The translations under genes and the position numbers were made by a program. From Pseudodesulfovibrio sp. 5S69 (GTDB taxonomy: Bacteria > Desulfobacterota > Desulfovibrionia > Desulfovibrionales > Desulfovibrionaceae), in assembly GCF_037094465.1 (NCBI RefSeq), contig NZ_CP146609.1, positions 62,001 to 126,000 on the forward strand: a stretch of 64,000 nucleotides of DNA. The letters are read 5' to 3'. The notes under the pieces were generated by a model, which had not been told where the DNA came from, searched no databases, and saw only the letters and a program-made list of their open reading frames with translations. The stretch's first letter is position 1, and each line of letters starts with the position of its first letter. This document shows, one piece after another, positions 45,041-54,381 of the stretch.

Positions 45041-45669
45041 GATGCCGGTTCTTCCTCTTTGCCCTGGTCGATCTGTTCGATACGATCCTGGATCGTTTTC
45101 AGCAAATCCTCGCCGGTCCCCTTGTTCAGGACCTCGGCAAACTGGCTGCGATAATTCATCACCAGGCTCACGCCTTCGGCGACGACATCATAAATCATCC
45201 ATTTTCCTTGAACGATTTTCAAACGGAATTCAACTACTATTTTTTTGTCTTTGTCAATGATTTCCGTCTGGACCTTTGCGTTGTTGCCGGAAATCTCCTC
45301 GTGCGTGTAGCTCACGTTCTGTCCGCCATAAGCGGGGATGCGCTTCAGATAGGAGCGCTCCAGGAGCTTGACAAAGGCGTCCGTGAGCCGTTTGTGCAGG
45401 TCCGGGGACATGTCCAGCCAGGGCCGGCCCACGGCGTATTTGGTGACCAGGTCGAAGTCGATGTACTGCTCGGCCACCTCGCGCAGACGGCTGATGGCCT
45501 CGTCATGCCGGGACGGGTCCTGCATGGCCGGATCGGACAGCATCTTGACGATCTGGTCCACGCCTTCGCGCACCCGGTCGGTGGGGGACTGCCCGGCCAC
45601 GGCGGCGAAAGCGCCGACGGCCATGAGGCAGCTCAGAACAAGGGCCAATGTGATTCGTTTACAAAACAT
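45037..45669 (-). CDS. mlaC: MlaC family periplasmic phospholipid-binding protein
   Basis: The 210-residue protein has a signal peptide (LALVLSCLMAVGAFA) and the Ttg2D/MlaC core: HDEAISRLREVAEQYIDFDLVTKYAVGRPW, RLTDAFVKLLERSYLKRI, KWMIYDVVAEGVSLVMNYRSQFAEVL. It ferries phospholipids across the periplasm between MlaA and the MlaD ring. It is within the mlaEFDCA operon, 31 nt after mlaD. Confidence 0.94.
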   Translation of the reverse strand: MFCKRITLALVLSCLMAVGAFAAVAGQSPTDRVREGVDQIVKMLSDPAMQDPSRHDEAISRLREVAEQYIDFDLVTKYAVGRPWLDMSPDLHKRLTDAFVKLLERSYLKRIPAYGGQNVSYTHEEISGNNAKVQTEIIDKDKKIVVEFRLKIVQGKWMIYDVVAEGVSLVMNYRSQFAEVLNKGTGEDLLKTIQDRIEQIDQGKEEEPAS

Positions 45670-45700
45670 AAGATTCCTATCCCTGGTGAGCCGTCGGTCT

Positions 45701-46147
45701 CTATACAGAGCCGAAGGCGAACTTGCTGATCAGGTCCTCGAGATCGACGGCGGGCAGGGTGTTGAACAGGGTATCGCCCGGCTTGACCGGGTCGCCGACC
45801 CCGCCCGGCGCGATCTTCACGTACTTGTCGCCGATCAGGCCGTTGGTCTTGATTGCGGCGATGGCGTCGTCCGTAAGCTGCACTTCCTTGAGCAGCATCA
45901 TGGTGACCGAGGCCACGCCTTTCTTCTGGTCCAGGCCGATATGGCTGACAAAGCCGATGTCCACACCGAACATCTGCACCGGGGCGTTGACCTTCAGCCC
46001 CGAGATATCGGTGAAATTCGCCTTGATCTCGTAATACTTGTCCGAAAAGAGCTGCACGTTGCCCAGCTTGACGCTCATGTAGACAACGGCCAGCAGCCCC
46101 ATGATCACGAAGATTCCTACAGCGGTCTCTTTCTTTATTTTGAACAT
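45701..46147 (-). CDS. mlaD: MlaD family MCE-domain protein
   Basis: The 148-residue protein has one N-terminal membrane anchor (ETAVGIFVIMGLLAVVYMSV, residues about 7-26) and one MCE domain (YEIKANFTDISGLKVNAPVQMFGVDIGFV, LIGDKYVKIAPG). It forms the periplasmic hexameric ring of the lipid transporter. It overlaps mlaF by 13 nt. Confidence 0.95.
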   Translation of the reverse strand: MFKIKKETAVGIFVIMGLLAVVYMSVKLGNVQLFSDKYYEIKANFTDISGLKVNAPVQMFGVDIGFVSHIGLDQKKGVASVTMMLLKEVQLTDDAIAAIKTNGLIGDKYVKIAPGGVGDPVKPGDTLFNTLPAVDLEDLISKFAFGSV

Positions 46148-46995
46148 CGGTCGTCCTTCCGGATGGTGATTTTTTCGCCCAGGGCCTTGGTGCAGTCGAT
46201 GCGCAGCATGGCCGGATCGATGGGCGGCATGGTCAGCCTCGGGGCGTCCCGCTCCTCGGCCTTACGGTCCAGGAACCGGCGCAGATACGGGTCCGTGGTC
46301 TTCTCCAACTCCTCGATGGTCCCCTGGTACAGGCAGCGGTGCTCGCCCAGGATGACCACGAAATCGGCCAGCCCGCGCATGCTCGCCAGGTCGTGGGTGA
46401 CCACGACCATGGTCATGTCGAAGTGGCACATCATCTCCAGCAGGAGCTGGTCCAGCTCGGCCGAGAGCACCGGGTCCAGCCCGGAAGTCGGCTCGTCGCA
46501 GAAGAGCACCTGCGGGTCCATGACCAGGGCCCGCGCCAATCCGGCCCGCTTGCGCATACCGCCGGACAGCTCGTTGGGAAACAGCTCCAGGGCGTGGCCC
46601 AGGCCGACCAGTTCGAGCCGGTCCTGGACGATGCGCATGACCTCCGGCTCCTTGAGCCGGGTGTGCTCGCGCAGGGGCAGGGCCACGTTGTCCTTGAGCC
46701 TGAGCGACCCGAGGAGCGCGCCGTCCTGGAAGAGCACGCCCGTGCGCTGGCGCATGCAATGCGCCTGCCTGGCCGTCATCCCGCCCAGGTCGTGGCCGCC
46801 CATCAGGATGCGGCCGCCCATGGGCTGGTGCAGCCCCAGAATGTGCCGGAGCACGGTGGACTTGCCGCAACCCGAGCCGCCCACGATCATGGACAACTGG
46901 CCGCCGGGAAATTCGATGTTCAGATCCTTGACCACGGGCGTGGCGCCGTACCCCACGGTCAGGTCTTCCAGTCGTATGCTCGGTGCCGTGCTCAC
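46135..46995 (-). CDS. mlaF: MlaF family ABC transporter ATP-binding protein
   Basis: The 286-residue ATPase shows Walker A GGSGCGKSTVLRH, the Q-loop QDGALLGSL, signature ELSGGMRKRAGLARAL, Walker B VLFCDEPTSGLDPV and the H-loop in VVVTHDLASM. It starts with GTG at 46995, preceded by GGAGAGAGG. It drives phospholipid transport with MlaE. It begins 9 nt after mlaE. Confidence 0.95.
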   Translation of the reverse strand: MSTAPSIRLEDLTVGYGATPVVKDLNIEFPGGQLSMIVGGSGCGKSTVLRHILGLHQPMGGRILMGGHDLGGMTARQAHCMRQRTGVLFQDGALLGSLRLKDNVALPLREHTRLKEPEVMRIVQDRLELVGLGHALELFPNELSGGMRKRAGLARALVMDPQVLFCDEPTSGLDPVLSAELDQLLLEMMCHFDMTMVVVTHDLASMRGLADFVVILGEHRCLYQGTIEELEKTTDPYLRRFLDRKAEERDAPRLTMPPIDPAMLRIDCTKALGEKITIRKDDRCSK

Positions 46996-47004
46996 GCCTC
47001 TCTC

Positions 47005-47808
47005 CTACCACAACAACGACGTCAGTACGTAATCCGCCGCCAGGATGACGACGCAGGACTTGACCACCGCGCTGGTGGTGGACTGGCTGACGCCCTCGGG
47101 ACCGGCATGTCCGGACCGAAGGTGGGTGTAATACCCCTCGAAACAGCAGATGGTGCAGACCAGCACACCGAAGACGATGGCCTTGACGAACCCGCCCTCG
47201 ATGTCGTCCCAATCCAGCGAACCGGACACCCGCGACCAGTACACGCCCGCGTTGGCCCCGAGCAGCTTCACGCCCGTCAGCCAGCCGCCCCACAGGGCGA
47301 TGAGGTTGAAGAACGCGGTCAACAGGGGGAAGCTGATCAGGCAGGCGGCCATCTTCGGGGCCACCATGTAACGCATGGGATTGACGTCCATGATGGTCAG
47401 GGCGTCGATCTGCTCGGAGATGCGCATGACCCCGATCTCGGCGGTCATGGCCGATCCGGCCCGGCCCGTGAGCATGATCGCGGTCAGCACCGGGGCCAGC
47501 TCGCGGACCATGGACAAGGCCACGCCCGTACCCAGAAACCCGTCCGCGCCGAACACGGACAGGGCGTAATAGAGCTGCATGCCCATGACCATGCCCGTGA
47601 ACAGCCCGATCAGGGCGATCACCGACACCGACTGCACACCGATGAAATATATCTGGCGGACGATCTTGGGGAATTGCCCCAGACCCGCGAAGATAAGCCG
47701 CAGGGAATCAAGGAGGAAGAGGGTCAGGCTCCCGATTTCGTCTACGATCTCGCGACAGATCCCGCATGGGAACAGAGGCATGGCTGTTCCGCGTGTTTTC
47801 TCCGTCAT
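47005..47808 (-). CDS. mlaE: MlaE family ABC transporter permease
   Basis: The 267-residue inner-membrane protein has five hydrophobic segments and the MlaE core: IYFIGVQSVSVIALIGLFTGMVMGMQLYYAL, VRELAPVLTAIMLTGRAGSAMTAEIG, MRISEQIDALTIMDVNP. It is the first gene of the mla operon. The ATG at 47808 has GGGGAG upstream and the operon promoter lies about 106 nt before it. Confidence 0.95.
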   Translation of the reverse strand: MTEKTRGTAMPLFPCGICREIVDEIGSLTLFLLDSLRLIFAGLGQFPKIVRQIYFIGVQSVSVIALIGLFTGMVMGMQLYYALSVFGADGFLGTGVALSMVRELAPVLTAIMLTGRAGSAMTAEIGVMRISEQIDALTIMDVNPMRYMVAPKMAACLISFPLLTAFFNLIALWGGWLTGVKLLGANAGVYWSRVSGSLDWDDIEGGFVKAIVFGVLVCTICCFEGYYTHLRSGHAGPEGVSQSTTSAVVKSCVVILAADYVLTSLLW

Positions 47809-47913
47809 ATGATTGGCTCCCCGCCCTTGGACGGCGATCCGCGCCGTCCCGACGAACGCCCCCGCCGTCAACAAACGACGGGCCGCGCATCATCCAATTT
47901 GGAATCTTTACCG

Positions 47914-47942
47914 AATATAGACATAAACGGCAAGACCGTTAA
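47914..47942 (-). promoter_or_regulatory. Sigma-70-type promoter of the mla operon
   Basis: On the minus strand TTAACG (47942-47937), a 17-nt spacer and TATATT (47919-47914) lie in an AT-rich stretch upstream of mlaE. This is the only AT-rich patch between the HD gene and mlaE. Confidence 0.6.
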
Positions 47943-47988
47943 AATAATTTACTATGGGAATCGGCAAGGTGCCCCCGGCCGAAGAAAC

Positions 47989-48603
47989 TCAGTCCTCTTC
48001 GGACTTGCCGTTCTTGCGCGCCCACCAGTCCCGGTCGGGGCCGAGAAACCACCACTCCTTGTGGTCGGTCTTCATGACGGTCTCGGCCAGCTCCCGGCCC
48101 CACTGCGTACGCACGCGCTTGACCGCGTCCCCCAGCCACTGCCCGGCGTACTTGTTGCCGTGGTCCAGTTCTTCCTTCAGGTTCATGATGAAGTCCAGCT
48201 GGTCCGCGTCCTGGGCGAGCTTGGCCTCCAGGGTCTCGGTCTCCTCCAGCTCCTTCCAGTAGCCGAGAATCTCCTCGCCCAGGCCCGTGCCCTCGGTGGC
48301 GTGCTCGAGCACCTTCGTGCGCTCGGACTTGTTGTAGATGTGGGCCACGTAGTTGAAGTCCCCGGTGCGCGCCTCATGCAGGTCGTGGAACAGGCACATG
48401 TACGTGGTCCGGGCCACGTCCGCCCCGGCCATCAGGGCTAGTACATGGCCGATGACCGCCGTGCGGAACGAATGCTCGGCCACGTTCTCCGAACCGGTGC
48501 CCAGGAACTGATACCCGGTCCTCGGCGTCTTGCGCAACATGCCGCACTCGTTCAAAAAGTCCACTATGCGGGTCATCCTGCCGCGCGCTTTCATATCTGC
48601 CAT
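47989..48603 (-). CDS. HD-domain hydrolase (YfbR-like)
   Basis: The 204-residue protein carries a short HD domain: ENVAEHSFRTAVIGHVLAL (H-x...H), CLFHDLHEARTGD (H-D) and AQDADQLDFIMN (D). YfbR-type members are 5'-deoxynucleotidases. The C-terminal part (KEWWFLGPDRDWWARKNG) is typical for this group. The start at 48603 lies 6 nt after the GGAGGC of repeat copy F. It precedes the mla operon on the same strand. Confidence 0.9.
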   Translation of the reverse strand: MADMKARGRMTRIVDFLNECGMLRKTPRTGYQFLGTGSENVAEHSFRTAVIGHVLALMAGADVARTTYMCLFHDLHEARTGDFNYVAHIYNKSERTKVLEHATEGTGLGEEILGYWKELEETETLEAKLAQDADQLDFIMNLKEELDHGNKYAGQWLGDAVKRVRTQWGRELAETVMKTDHKEWWFLGPDRDWWARKNGKSEED

Positions 48604-48609
48604 GGGTGT

Positions 48610-48718
48610 GCCTCCGGCGGCCGGGGAAGGGAGAGGGAAACCCTTTGAAAGGGCTTTCCTCTCCTTCTCGGACTCCATCCCTCTCCCTTCCTGAACTTTC
48701 TGTGCCGCCTTCGGCGGA
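48610..48718 (-). repeat. Intergenic repeat copy F, HD-hydrolase leader
   Basis: On the minus strand: TCCGCCGAAGGCGGCAC, GAAAGTTCAGG, a purine stretch GGGAGAGGGATGG, an imperfect hairpin with arms AAGGAGAGGAAA and TTTCCCTCTCCCTT around GCCCTTTCAAAGGG, then GGCCGCCGGAGGC before the ATG at 48603. Confidence 0.87.
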
Positions 48719-48760
48719 GCGGGATGCGGATGGGGGGTCGGTATATTTCTTAAATACTAG

Positions 48761-49942
48761 TTAACTGCGGTAGTCCGCGTTGATGGAAATGTATTCGCGG
48801 GTCAGGTCGCTGGCCAGGAGCATGGAGGAGCCCGGACCGTCGCCCACGTCGATGTGGATGACGATGTCCCGCTCCTTCATGATCGGGTTCAGCAGGTCGT
48901 CCATGTTGCCCGGTTCCGGGGTGCCGTTGCGGAAGACCAGCACGCCGCCGATCTTGAGGACCAGGTCCTCGGCCTTGAAGTCCGCGCCCGAGTAGCCCGC
49001 CGCGCAGATGATCCGGCCCCAGTTGGGGTCCGAGCCGAACAGCGCGGTCTTGACCAGGGGCGAGTTGCCCACGGCCCGGGCCACCTTCTCGGCGTCCGCG
49101 TCGCTCTTCGCGCCCGAGACCTCGATGAAGGCCACCTTGGTGCCGCCCTCGGCGTCCATGACGATCTTGTAGGCCAGCTCCTCCAGCACGGAGAGCAGGT
49201 GCTTGCGCAGCAGCACGTAGTCGTCCTCGGACTCGATGGCCACGCCCGACTCGCCGTTGGCCAGGGCCATGACGCAGTCGTTGGTGGACATGTCGCCGTC
49301 CACGGTGACCCGGTTGATGGTCAGGTTCACGCAGTCGGCCAGCATGGTCTGCCAGGCCTCGGCCGAGATATCCGCGTCGCAGGCCACGAAGCAGAGCATG
49401 GTGGCCATCTTCGGCGAGATCATGCCCGCGCCCTTGCACATGCCGAGCAGGCGGACCTCGCCGCCCTTGAGCTCAAAGGACGCCTCGGCCAGCTTGGGCA
49501 TCGTGTCCGTGGTCATGATCGCGCGGGCCGTGTCCTCGGGGCCGGCGGTGGCCAGGCTCTCCCTGAGGGCGGGCATGACGTCGGCCCATTTTTGCATGTC
49601 GAACTGCGCGCCGATGACCCCGGTGGAGGCGGGCAGCAGCTCGTCGGCCGGGACGTCGAGCGCCCGGGCCGCCAGGTTCAGGGTCTCGCGACAGTTGGCG
49701 CGGCCCTGGTCGCCGGTGCAGGCGTTGGCCTGGCCCGAGTTGCCCAGGAAGCCGGACATCTTCCGGCCGTCCGCCAGCATCTCCATGCACTGCAGCACGG
49801 GCGCGGCCTTGAACTTGTTGGTCGTGAACACCCCGGCGGCCACGGCCGGAGTCCGGCTGACAATGGCCCCCAGGTCGAGTTTGCCGGCTTTTTTGAACGA
49901 CGCCGCGGCCGCGGCGAAGCTGTATCCAACGGGTATCTTCAT
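48761..49942 (-). CDS. argJ: Bifunctional ornithine acetyltransferase / N-acetylglutamate synthase
   Basis: ArgJ recycles the acetyl group in arginine synthesis. The 393-residue precursor shows LGNSGQANACTGDQG, the oxyanion motif STGVIGAQ (about 106-113) and the self-cleavage site GAGMISPKMATML with nucleophile T181. The C terminus ends in ISINADYRS as in the family. GGAGAA lies before the ATG at 49942. Repeat copy F follows its stop. Confidence 0.97.
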   Translation of the reverse strand: MKIPVGYSFAAAAASFKKAGKLDLGAIVSRTPAVAAGVFTTNKFKAAPVLQCMEMLADGRKMSGFLGNSGQANACTGDQGRANCRETLNLAARALDVPADELLPASTGVIGAQFDMQKWADVMPALRESLATAGPEDTARAIMTTDTMPKLAEASFELKGGEVRLLGMCKGAGMISPKMATMLCFVACDADISAEAWQTMLADCVNLTINRVTVDGDMSTNDCVMALANGESGVAIESEDDYVLLRKHLLSVLEELAYKIVMDAEGGTKVAFIEVSGAKSDADAEKVARAVGNSPLVKTALFGSDPNWGRIICAAGYSGADFKAEDLVLKIGGVLVFRNGTPEPGNMDDLLNPIMKERDIVIHIDVGDGPGSSMLLASDLTREYISINADYRS

Positions 49943-50041
49943 CGGGTTCTCCGGATGCTGTTTTCGAATCGACCACAGCCATAACGCAGAGTCGGCCCGC
50001 TGAAAAGAGGGAAGTGGTTGCCTCGCCCCGCGAGCGGGCGT

Positions 50042-50788
50042 ATGCCTGTCGCCATGGACCCGCTCACCCTCGCGCTGATATTCCTCACGTTCTTCTTCGC
50101 CGCCTTCCTCAAGGGTACGGCCGGGCTCGGCTTCGCCACCACCTGCCTGGGCATCATGGCCGCCTACCTGGACATGCGCGTGGCCATCCCCCTGGTGATC
50201 ATCCCGTCCCTGCTGTCCAACACCCTGGTCATGATCGACGCGGGCGGCTTCCTGCCCATCCTGCGCCGTTTCAAATTCATGTTCCTGGCGGCCCTGCCCG
50301 GCCTGGCGCTCGGCCTGTGGCTGCTGGGCGGCAGCTCCTCGGCCACGCCCCGCCTGGTCCTGGGCGCGGCCATGATCCTCTATGGCGGCGGGGGGTTGTG
50401 GGGCGGCACCCTGCGCCTGACCCAGCGCCCGCTCCTGGACTGCGCCGTGGGCGTGGTCACCGGCACGATCAACGGGCTGACCGGCTCACAGATCATGCCC
50501 ATCCTGCCCTATCTCATGGCCCTGCCCATCTCCAAGGACGAACTCGTCCAGGCCATCAACACCTCCTTCACCCTGTCCTCGATCATCATGCTCGTGGGCC
50601 TGAACAAGCTGGGGCTCGTGTCCGGGGAGCTGGTCGCCGTCTCCGTCGTGGGGCTGGCCCCCGTGTTCCTGGGCATCTACATCGGCAGCAAGGTGCGGCG
50701 CAGGCTGCCCGAGGCCGCCTTCCGCAAGATCGTCTTCGCCCTTATCGGCCTCCTCGGCGTCGGGCTGGTCGTGCGCGCCTTCCTGTAG
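50042..50788 (+). CDS. TSUP (TauE/SafE) family membrane permease
   Basis: The 248-residue protein has about eight hydrophobic segments and two related halves, each starting with a G/T-rich helix (FLKGTAGLGFATTCLGIMAAYLD and TGTINGLTGSQIMPILPYLMALP split over the two halves). The family exports or imports sulfite, sulfonates or other organosulfur anions. The start is uncertain: ATG at 50042 or 50054, or TTG at 50018, which has the best Shine-Dalgarno (AGAGGGAAG). It is divergent from argJ. Confidence 0.88.
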   Translation: MPVAMDPLTLALIFLTFFFAAFLKGTAGLGFATTCLGIMAAYLDMRVAIPLVIIPSLLSNTLVMIDAGGFLPILRRFKFMFLAALPGLALGLWLLGGSSSATPRLVLGAAMILYGGGGLWGGTLRLTQRPLLDCAVGVVTGTINGLTGSQIMPILPYLMALPISKDELVQAINTSFTLSSIIMLVGLNKLGLVSGELVAVSVVGLAPVFLGIYIGSKVRRRLPEAAFRKIVFALIGLLGVGLVVRAFL

Positions 50789-50854
50789 GCCTTGCCTTCC
50801 GGCCCGGAACCGGCCTATTCTGGGTGCAAATCGGATATCCAAGGAGTTCCCGCC

Positions 50855-51331
50855 ATGCGCACCACGTCCCTTCGCCTGATCGCGGCCGTCCTGGCCGTGG
50901 CCGTCTTCAGCCTGCCCGCCCTGGCCGGGCGCAAGCTCTTCGTGTCGAACGGACAGACCGTGTACGTGCCCATCTACTCCCATGTCTACCAGGGCCCCAA
51001 GGGGAAGCCGTACAAACTGTCCGCCCTGCTCTCCATCCGCAACGTGGACCAGAAGCACGCCATCACCGTGACCTCGGTGAAGTACTACGACAACAACGGA
51101 AACCTGGTGAAGGACCACTGCACCGACCCCATATCCATCCCGCCCATGGGCACCCGCGAGGTCTACGTGTCCGAGCGCGACCAGTCCGGCGGCTCCGGGG
51201 CCAACTTCACGGTCAAGTGGCAGGCCGAAAACGACGCCGCCGTGCCCGTGATCCAGGCGGTCATGATCGGGACCGCCTCCGGACAGGGCATCTCCTTTGT
51301 CTGCGACGGCGTGGTCATTGAAGAGAACTGA
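50855..51331 (+). CDS. DUF3124 family secreted protein
   Basis: The 158-residue protein has a signal peptide (LRLIAAVLAVAVFSLPALA, cleavage near ALAGR). The mature part shows VYVPIYSHVYQGPKGKPYKLSALLSIRN, KYYDNNGNLVKDH, PPMGTREVYVSERDQSGGSGANFTVKW, which is the DUF3124 pattern, a beta-sandwich-like domain of unknown role. AAGGAG precedes the ATG. Confidence 0.88.
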   Translation: MRTTSLRLIAAVLAVAVFSLPALAGRKLFVSNGQTVYVPIYSHVYQGPKGKPYKLSALLSIRNVDQKHAITVTSVKYYDNNGNLVKDHCTDPISIPPMGTREVYVSERDQSGGSGANFTVKWQAENDAAVPVIQAVMIGTASGQGISFVCDGVVIEEN

Positions 51332-51471
51332 CGGCAAACGGCCCGCATGGGCCGCCCGTCCGCAATCCGCGCGCAATCCGCCTCCCTCCCGCCCGCACGG
51401 TTCCGCCCCGACCCCGTGACGGGAGCCGCACAAGCCGGCCCGCAGGCCGCCGCGAGAAAAAGACCGAAAGC

Positions 51472-52656
51472 ATGAAATCCAGCGTATTCACCAGCCTGTT
51501 CATCTCCACCGTGGTCGTCATGCTCGGCATCGGGGTCATCGCCCCGATTCTGCCCCTGTACGCCCACGGCATGGGCGCTTCGGGCGTTCAGATCGGCGCC
51601 ATCTTTTCCGGGTTCGCCCTGTCGCGCCTCTTCCTGGCCCCCCTGGTGGGCCGGTTCGCCGACCAGCACCGAAAAAAACGCATCCTCATGGCGGGGCTCG
51701 CGCTGTTCATCGCCATCTCCCTGGCCTATGTCTCGGCCGACTCGCCCACCCTGCTGCTGCTCATCCGCCTGGTCCAGGGCGGCGCGAGCGTGCTGGTCAC
51801 GCCCGTGGCCCAGTCCTACGTGGGCGACATTACCCCGGTGGGCCAGGAAGGCCGCATCGGCAACCTGTATTTCATGTCCATGTTCATGGGCATGGCCGGG
51901 GGCCCCTACCTGGGCGGCTGGCTGTGCGACCACTACGGCATGGCCGCGCCCTTCTATGCCATGAGCGTCCTGTCGTTCCTCGCCCTGCTGCTGATCCTGT
52001 TCCTGGTGCCCGACGCCCCGGCCACCGCGCCCCGGTCCGGGAAGTCTCCGTCCGGGTTCAAGGGGCTGCTGCCCATCTTCCGCGACCGCCCCATGTGGGG
52101 AGTCATGACCTACTTCGCCACGCGCGGCTTCTACCGCTGGGGCTTCAACTCCTTTTTCCCCATGCTGGCGGTCAAGGTCAGCGGAGCCAGCGTCACCGGG
52201 GTCGGGGTCGTCCTGTCGAGCTACATGCTCGCCGGTTCCCTGGTCCAGTATCCCTGCGGCCTGCTCGTGGACCGGTTCCCCCGCCACCGGGTCGCCTTCG
52301 TGCTCTGGGGCGGCGTCCTGGCCGCCCTGTCCATGTGCGCCATCGCCTACTGCCGGACCATGGTCATGTTTTTCCTGCTCTCCCTGGCCATGGGGCTGCT
52401 CAGCTCGGTGTCCCGCGCCGCCTGCATCGCCATCCAGACCGAGCGGGGCCGCATCCACGGCATGGGCGCGGCCGCCGGGGCGTTCACCTCCTCCATGAGC
52501 CTGGGCCAGGTCGCCGGCCCCCTGGCGCTGGGCCTGATCGTGGACTGGTCCGCCATCCCCACGGCCTTCATCGTGGCCGGCCTGATCGGCCTTGCCGGCG
52601 CGCTGGCCGCGGCCTATCTGCTGCGGCAGAACGGAGGCGGACAGACGGCCTCATGA
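51472..52656 (+). CDS. Major facilitator superfamily transporter
   Basis: The 394-residue inner-membrane protein has about 12 hydrophobic segments. The family signature after the second helix, LVGRFADQHRKKRILMAGLAL, and VQGGASVLVTPVAQSYVGDITP place it among drug-efflux-like MFS proteins. The substrate is unknown. No strong Shine-Dalgarno is seen. A bidirectional terminator lies just after its stop. Confidence 0.9.
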   Translation: MKSSVFTSLFISTVVVMLGIGVIAPILPLYAHGMGASGVQIGAIFSGFALSRLFLAPLVGRFADQHRKKRILMAGLALFIAISLAYVSADSPTLLLLIRLVQGGASVLVTPVAQSYVGDITPVGQEGRIGNLYFMSMFMGMAGGPYLGGWLCDHYGMAAPFYAMSVLSFLALLLILFLVPDAPATAPRSGKSPSGFKGLLPIFRDRPMWGVMTYFATRGFYRWGFNSFFPMLAVKVSGASVTGVGVVLSSYMLAGSLVQYPCGLLVDRFPRHRVAFVLWGGVLAALSMCAIAYCRTMVMFFLLSLAMGLLSSVSRAACIAIQTERGRIHGMGAAAGAFTSSMSLGQVAGPLALGLIVDWSAIPTAFIVAGLIGLAGALAAAYLLRQNGGGQTAS

Positions 52657-52681
52657 CCACGTCCGCCGAAACAAAGCGAAA

Positions 52682-52726
52682 AAAATCCCGCGACCACAGC
52701 CTTCGGGCGTGCGGTCGCGGGATTTT
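52682..52726. terminator. Bidirectional terminator after the MFS gene
   Basis: AAAATCCCGCGACC and GGTCGCGGGATTTT form a perfect 14-bp stem. The 17-nt loop itself can form GCC/GGC. A runs on the left and T run on the right allow both convergent genes to end here. Confidence 0.9.
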
Positions 52727-52764
52727 CGCTTCCGGCGCGATGCATTGCTGCCGAATTCGGCCCT

Positions 52765-53118
52765 CTAGGCCTCCAGCTCCTTCATCAGCCACTCCTTGAT
52801 GGGCGGGGTCAGTTCAAGGATGCCCTTGATGCCCTTGATGTCGTCGAGCAGTTGCCGGGCCAGGTCCTCGGGAATCTTCTTGGAACAGAGCACGGTCGAA
52901 CCGTAGTTGTTCATGCGCATGAGCACCACCTTGGGCTCGGCCCAGGTGTCGAGGGCGAAATACACCGAATATTCGCCGGACGTGGTCACCGGCGACCGCA
53001 TGGCGTCGCGGTAGTTGTTGTTGCCCCATTCCAGGTACAGGGTGACGGCATCCTCGTGGATCATGTCCCAGTTCACTTCGTTCAGCCACTGCTTGCAGGC
53101 GTTGGTGTCGTCGCTCAT
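52765..53118 (-). CDS. Conserved small protein, function unknown
   Basis: The 117-residue acidic protein begins NACKQWLNEVNWDMIHEDAVTLYLEWGNNNYRDA and ends IKGILELTPPIKEWLMKELEA. It has no signal peptide, membrane segment or known motif. It reminds me of a conserved hypothetical family in Desulfovibrio genomes, but I could not check this. A strong ribosome-binding site (GGAGGG) and a near-consensus promoter point to high expression. Confidence 0.8.
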   Translation of the reverse strand: MSDDTNACKQWLNEVNWDMIHEDAVTLYLEWGNNNYRDAMRSPVTTSGEYSVYFALDTWAEPKVVLMRMNNYGSTVLCSKKIPEDLARQLLDDIKGIKGILELTPPIKEWLMKELEA

Positions 53119-53152
53119 ATTCCCTCCAAAAGGTATTTATTCCATTTTTTTG

Positions 53153-53181
53153 ATAATAGGTCTCATCTGGAATTCTGTCCA
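53153..53181 (-). promoter_or_regulatory. Near-consensus sigma-70 promoter of the 117-residue protein gene
   Basis: On the minus strand TGGACA (53181-53176), a 17-nt spacer and TATTAT (53158-53153). Transcription would start about 28 nt before the ATG at 53118. Confidence 0.7.
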
Positions 53182-53190
53182 CCCCCGCGG

Positions 53191-53613
53191 TCACGGGTCG
53201 ATGCCGTTCTCCCGGTTCAGCCGGACCACCCAGGCCAGGACCGCGAACCCGGCCAGGAGCATCAGCGCCGCCAGCTCCCGGTCCCACAGGGCCCAGACCG
53301 CGAGCCCGGCCGCCAGCACCGTGAACGCCAGCCGCGACCACTTCACCCGGTTCCACGGCGCGGCCGACCAGTTCTTCTCCCACTCCACGCCGCCGCGCAC
53401 GAACCGGAACCACCGGTTGTCCGGCGGCGTGTCCAGCCTCAGCTCGAAAAAACCCACCCCCAGCAGGATCAGCGAGGCGGCCAGCATCAGGTAGCCGTGC
53501 GAAAACAAGGCCAGGCCGAACAGGACCAGGGCCGCGCAATGCAGGCTCCAGTTCCACGGCTGCCGGTGCCTGGACACCGCGAGCGCGAACAATGACGACG
53601 GCGTGACGACCAT
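53191..53613 (-). CDS. Small integral membrane protein, unknown
   Basis: The 140-residue protein has four hydrophobic segments in two pairs ([29 protein letters not shown] and [36 protein letters not shown], each split by a polar turn) with a soluble middle ([22 protein letters not shown]). The ATG at 53613 has GGGAGGGAG upstream. The earlier in-frame start is less likely. No family recognised. Confidence 0.75.
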   Translation of the reverse strand: MVVTPSSLFALAVSRHRQPWNWSLHCAALVLFGLALFSHGYLMLAASLILLGVGFFELRLDTPPDNRWFRFVRGGVEWEKNWSAAPWNRVKWSRLAFTVLAAGLAVWALWDRELAALMLLAGFAVLAWVVRLNRENGIDP

Positions 53614-53700
53614 GCTCCCTCCCCCCGGACCATACAAACGACCCCGCCGTCATTGCAACCCATTACGGGTTTTTGTAGAACCATGGCACGGAGGAACAAC

Positions 53701-54186
53701 ATGGATACCTATCTCATCTCGCGGGCCGTGGCCGAAGTGGGCGAATGCCTGCGCGTCGAAAACCGCTTCCTGGCCACCGCCGAGTCCTGCACCGGCGGCC
53801 TGCTCGCCAGCACCCTGACCGACACCCCCGGCAGCTCCGAATGGTTCGCCGGGGCCGTGGTCGCCTACTCCAATGCGGTCAAAAACAAACTCCTCGGCGT
53901 GCCCGCCGAAACCCTGGAAGCACACGGCGCGGTCTCCGAACCGGTCGTCCTGGCCATGGCCCAAGGCGTGCTCAAGACCATCGGCGCGGACGTGTCCGTG
54001 GCCATCTCCGGCATCGCCGGTCCCTCGGGCGGCACCCCGGAAAAGCCGGTCGGCACCGTCTGGATCGCCTGGGCTTGGCCCGGCGGCTCCCGCGCCAAGC
54101 TGTACAACTTCCAGGGCACCCGCGACCAGGTCAAAAGCCAGACCGTCATGGCCGCCATCAACGGACTGCTCGGCGTGACCAAGTAG
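53701..54186 (+). CDS. pncC: CinA C-terminal-domain nicotinamide-nucleotide amidase
   Basis: PncC hydrolyses NMN to nicotinic acid mononucleotide and ammonia, recycling pyridine nucleotides. The 161-residue stand-alone CinA C-terminal domain shows [24 protein letters not shown] (catalytic serine/threonine region), [17 protein letters not shown] and [28 protein letters not shown] precedes the ATG at 53701. It is divergent from the membrane protein gene. Confidence 0.94.
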   Translation: MDTYLISRAVAEVGECLRVENRFLATAESCTGGLLASTLTDTPGSSEWFAGAVVAYSNAVKNKLLGVPAETLEAHGAVSEPVVLAMAQGVLKTIGADVSVAISGIAGPSGGTPEKPVGTVWIAWAWPGGSRAKLYNFQGTRDQVKSQTVMAAINGLLGVTK

Positions 54187-54381
54187 CGCTGGTGGGGGAT
54201 GGCTTGGGGGGAGGCCTCCAGCGGCCCCTTCGGGGAGACCAGGGCGCTGCCCTGGACCCGGCAGGGAGCAAGACCCCCTGCACCCCCATGTTCGCTTCGC
54301 TCAGGTTCGTGCGGCAAGGAAGGCTGGCAAGGGACGCCTTCCGCCGTGCCGGTTGGCGATTTCGGGCGGAAAAAACGGATG

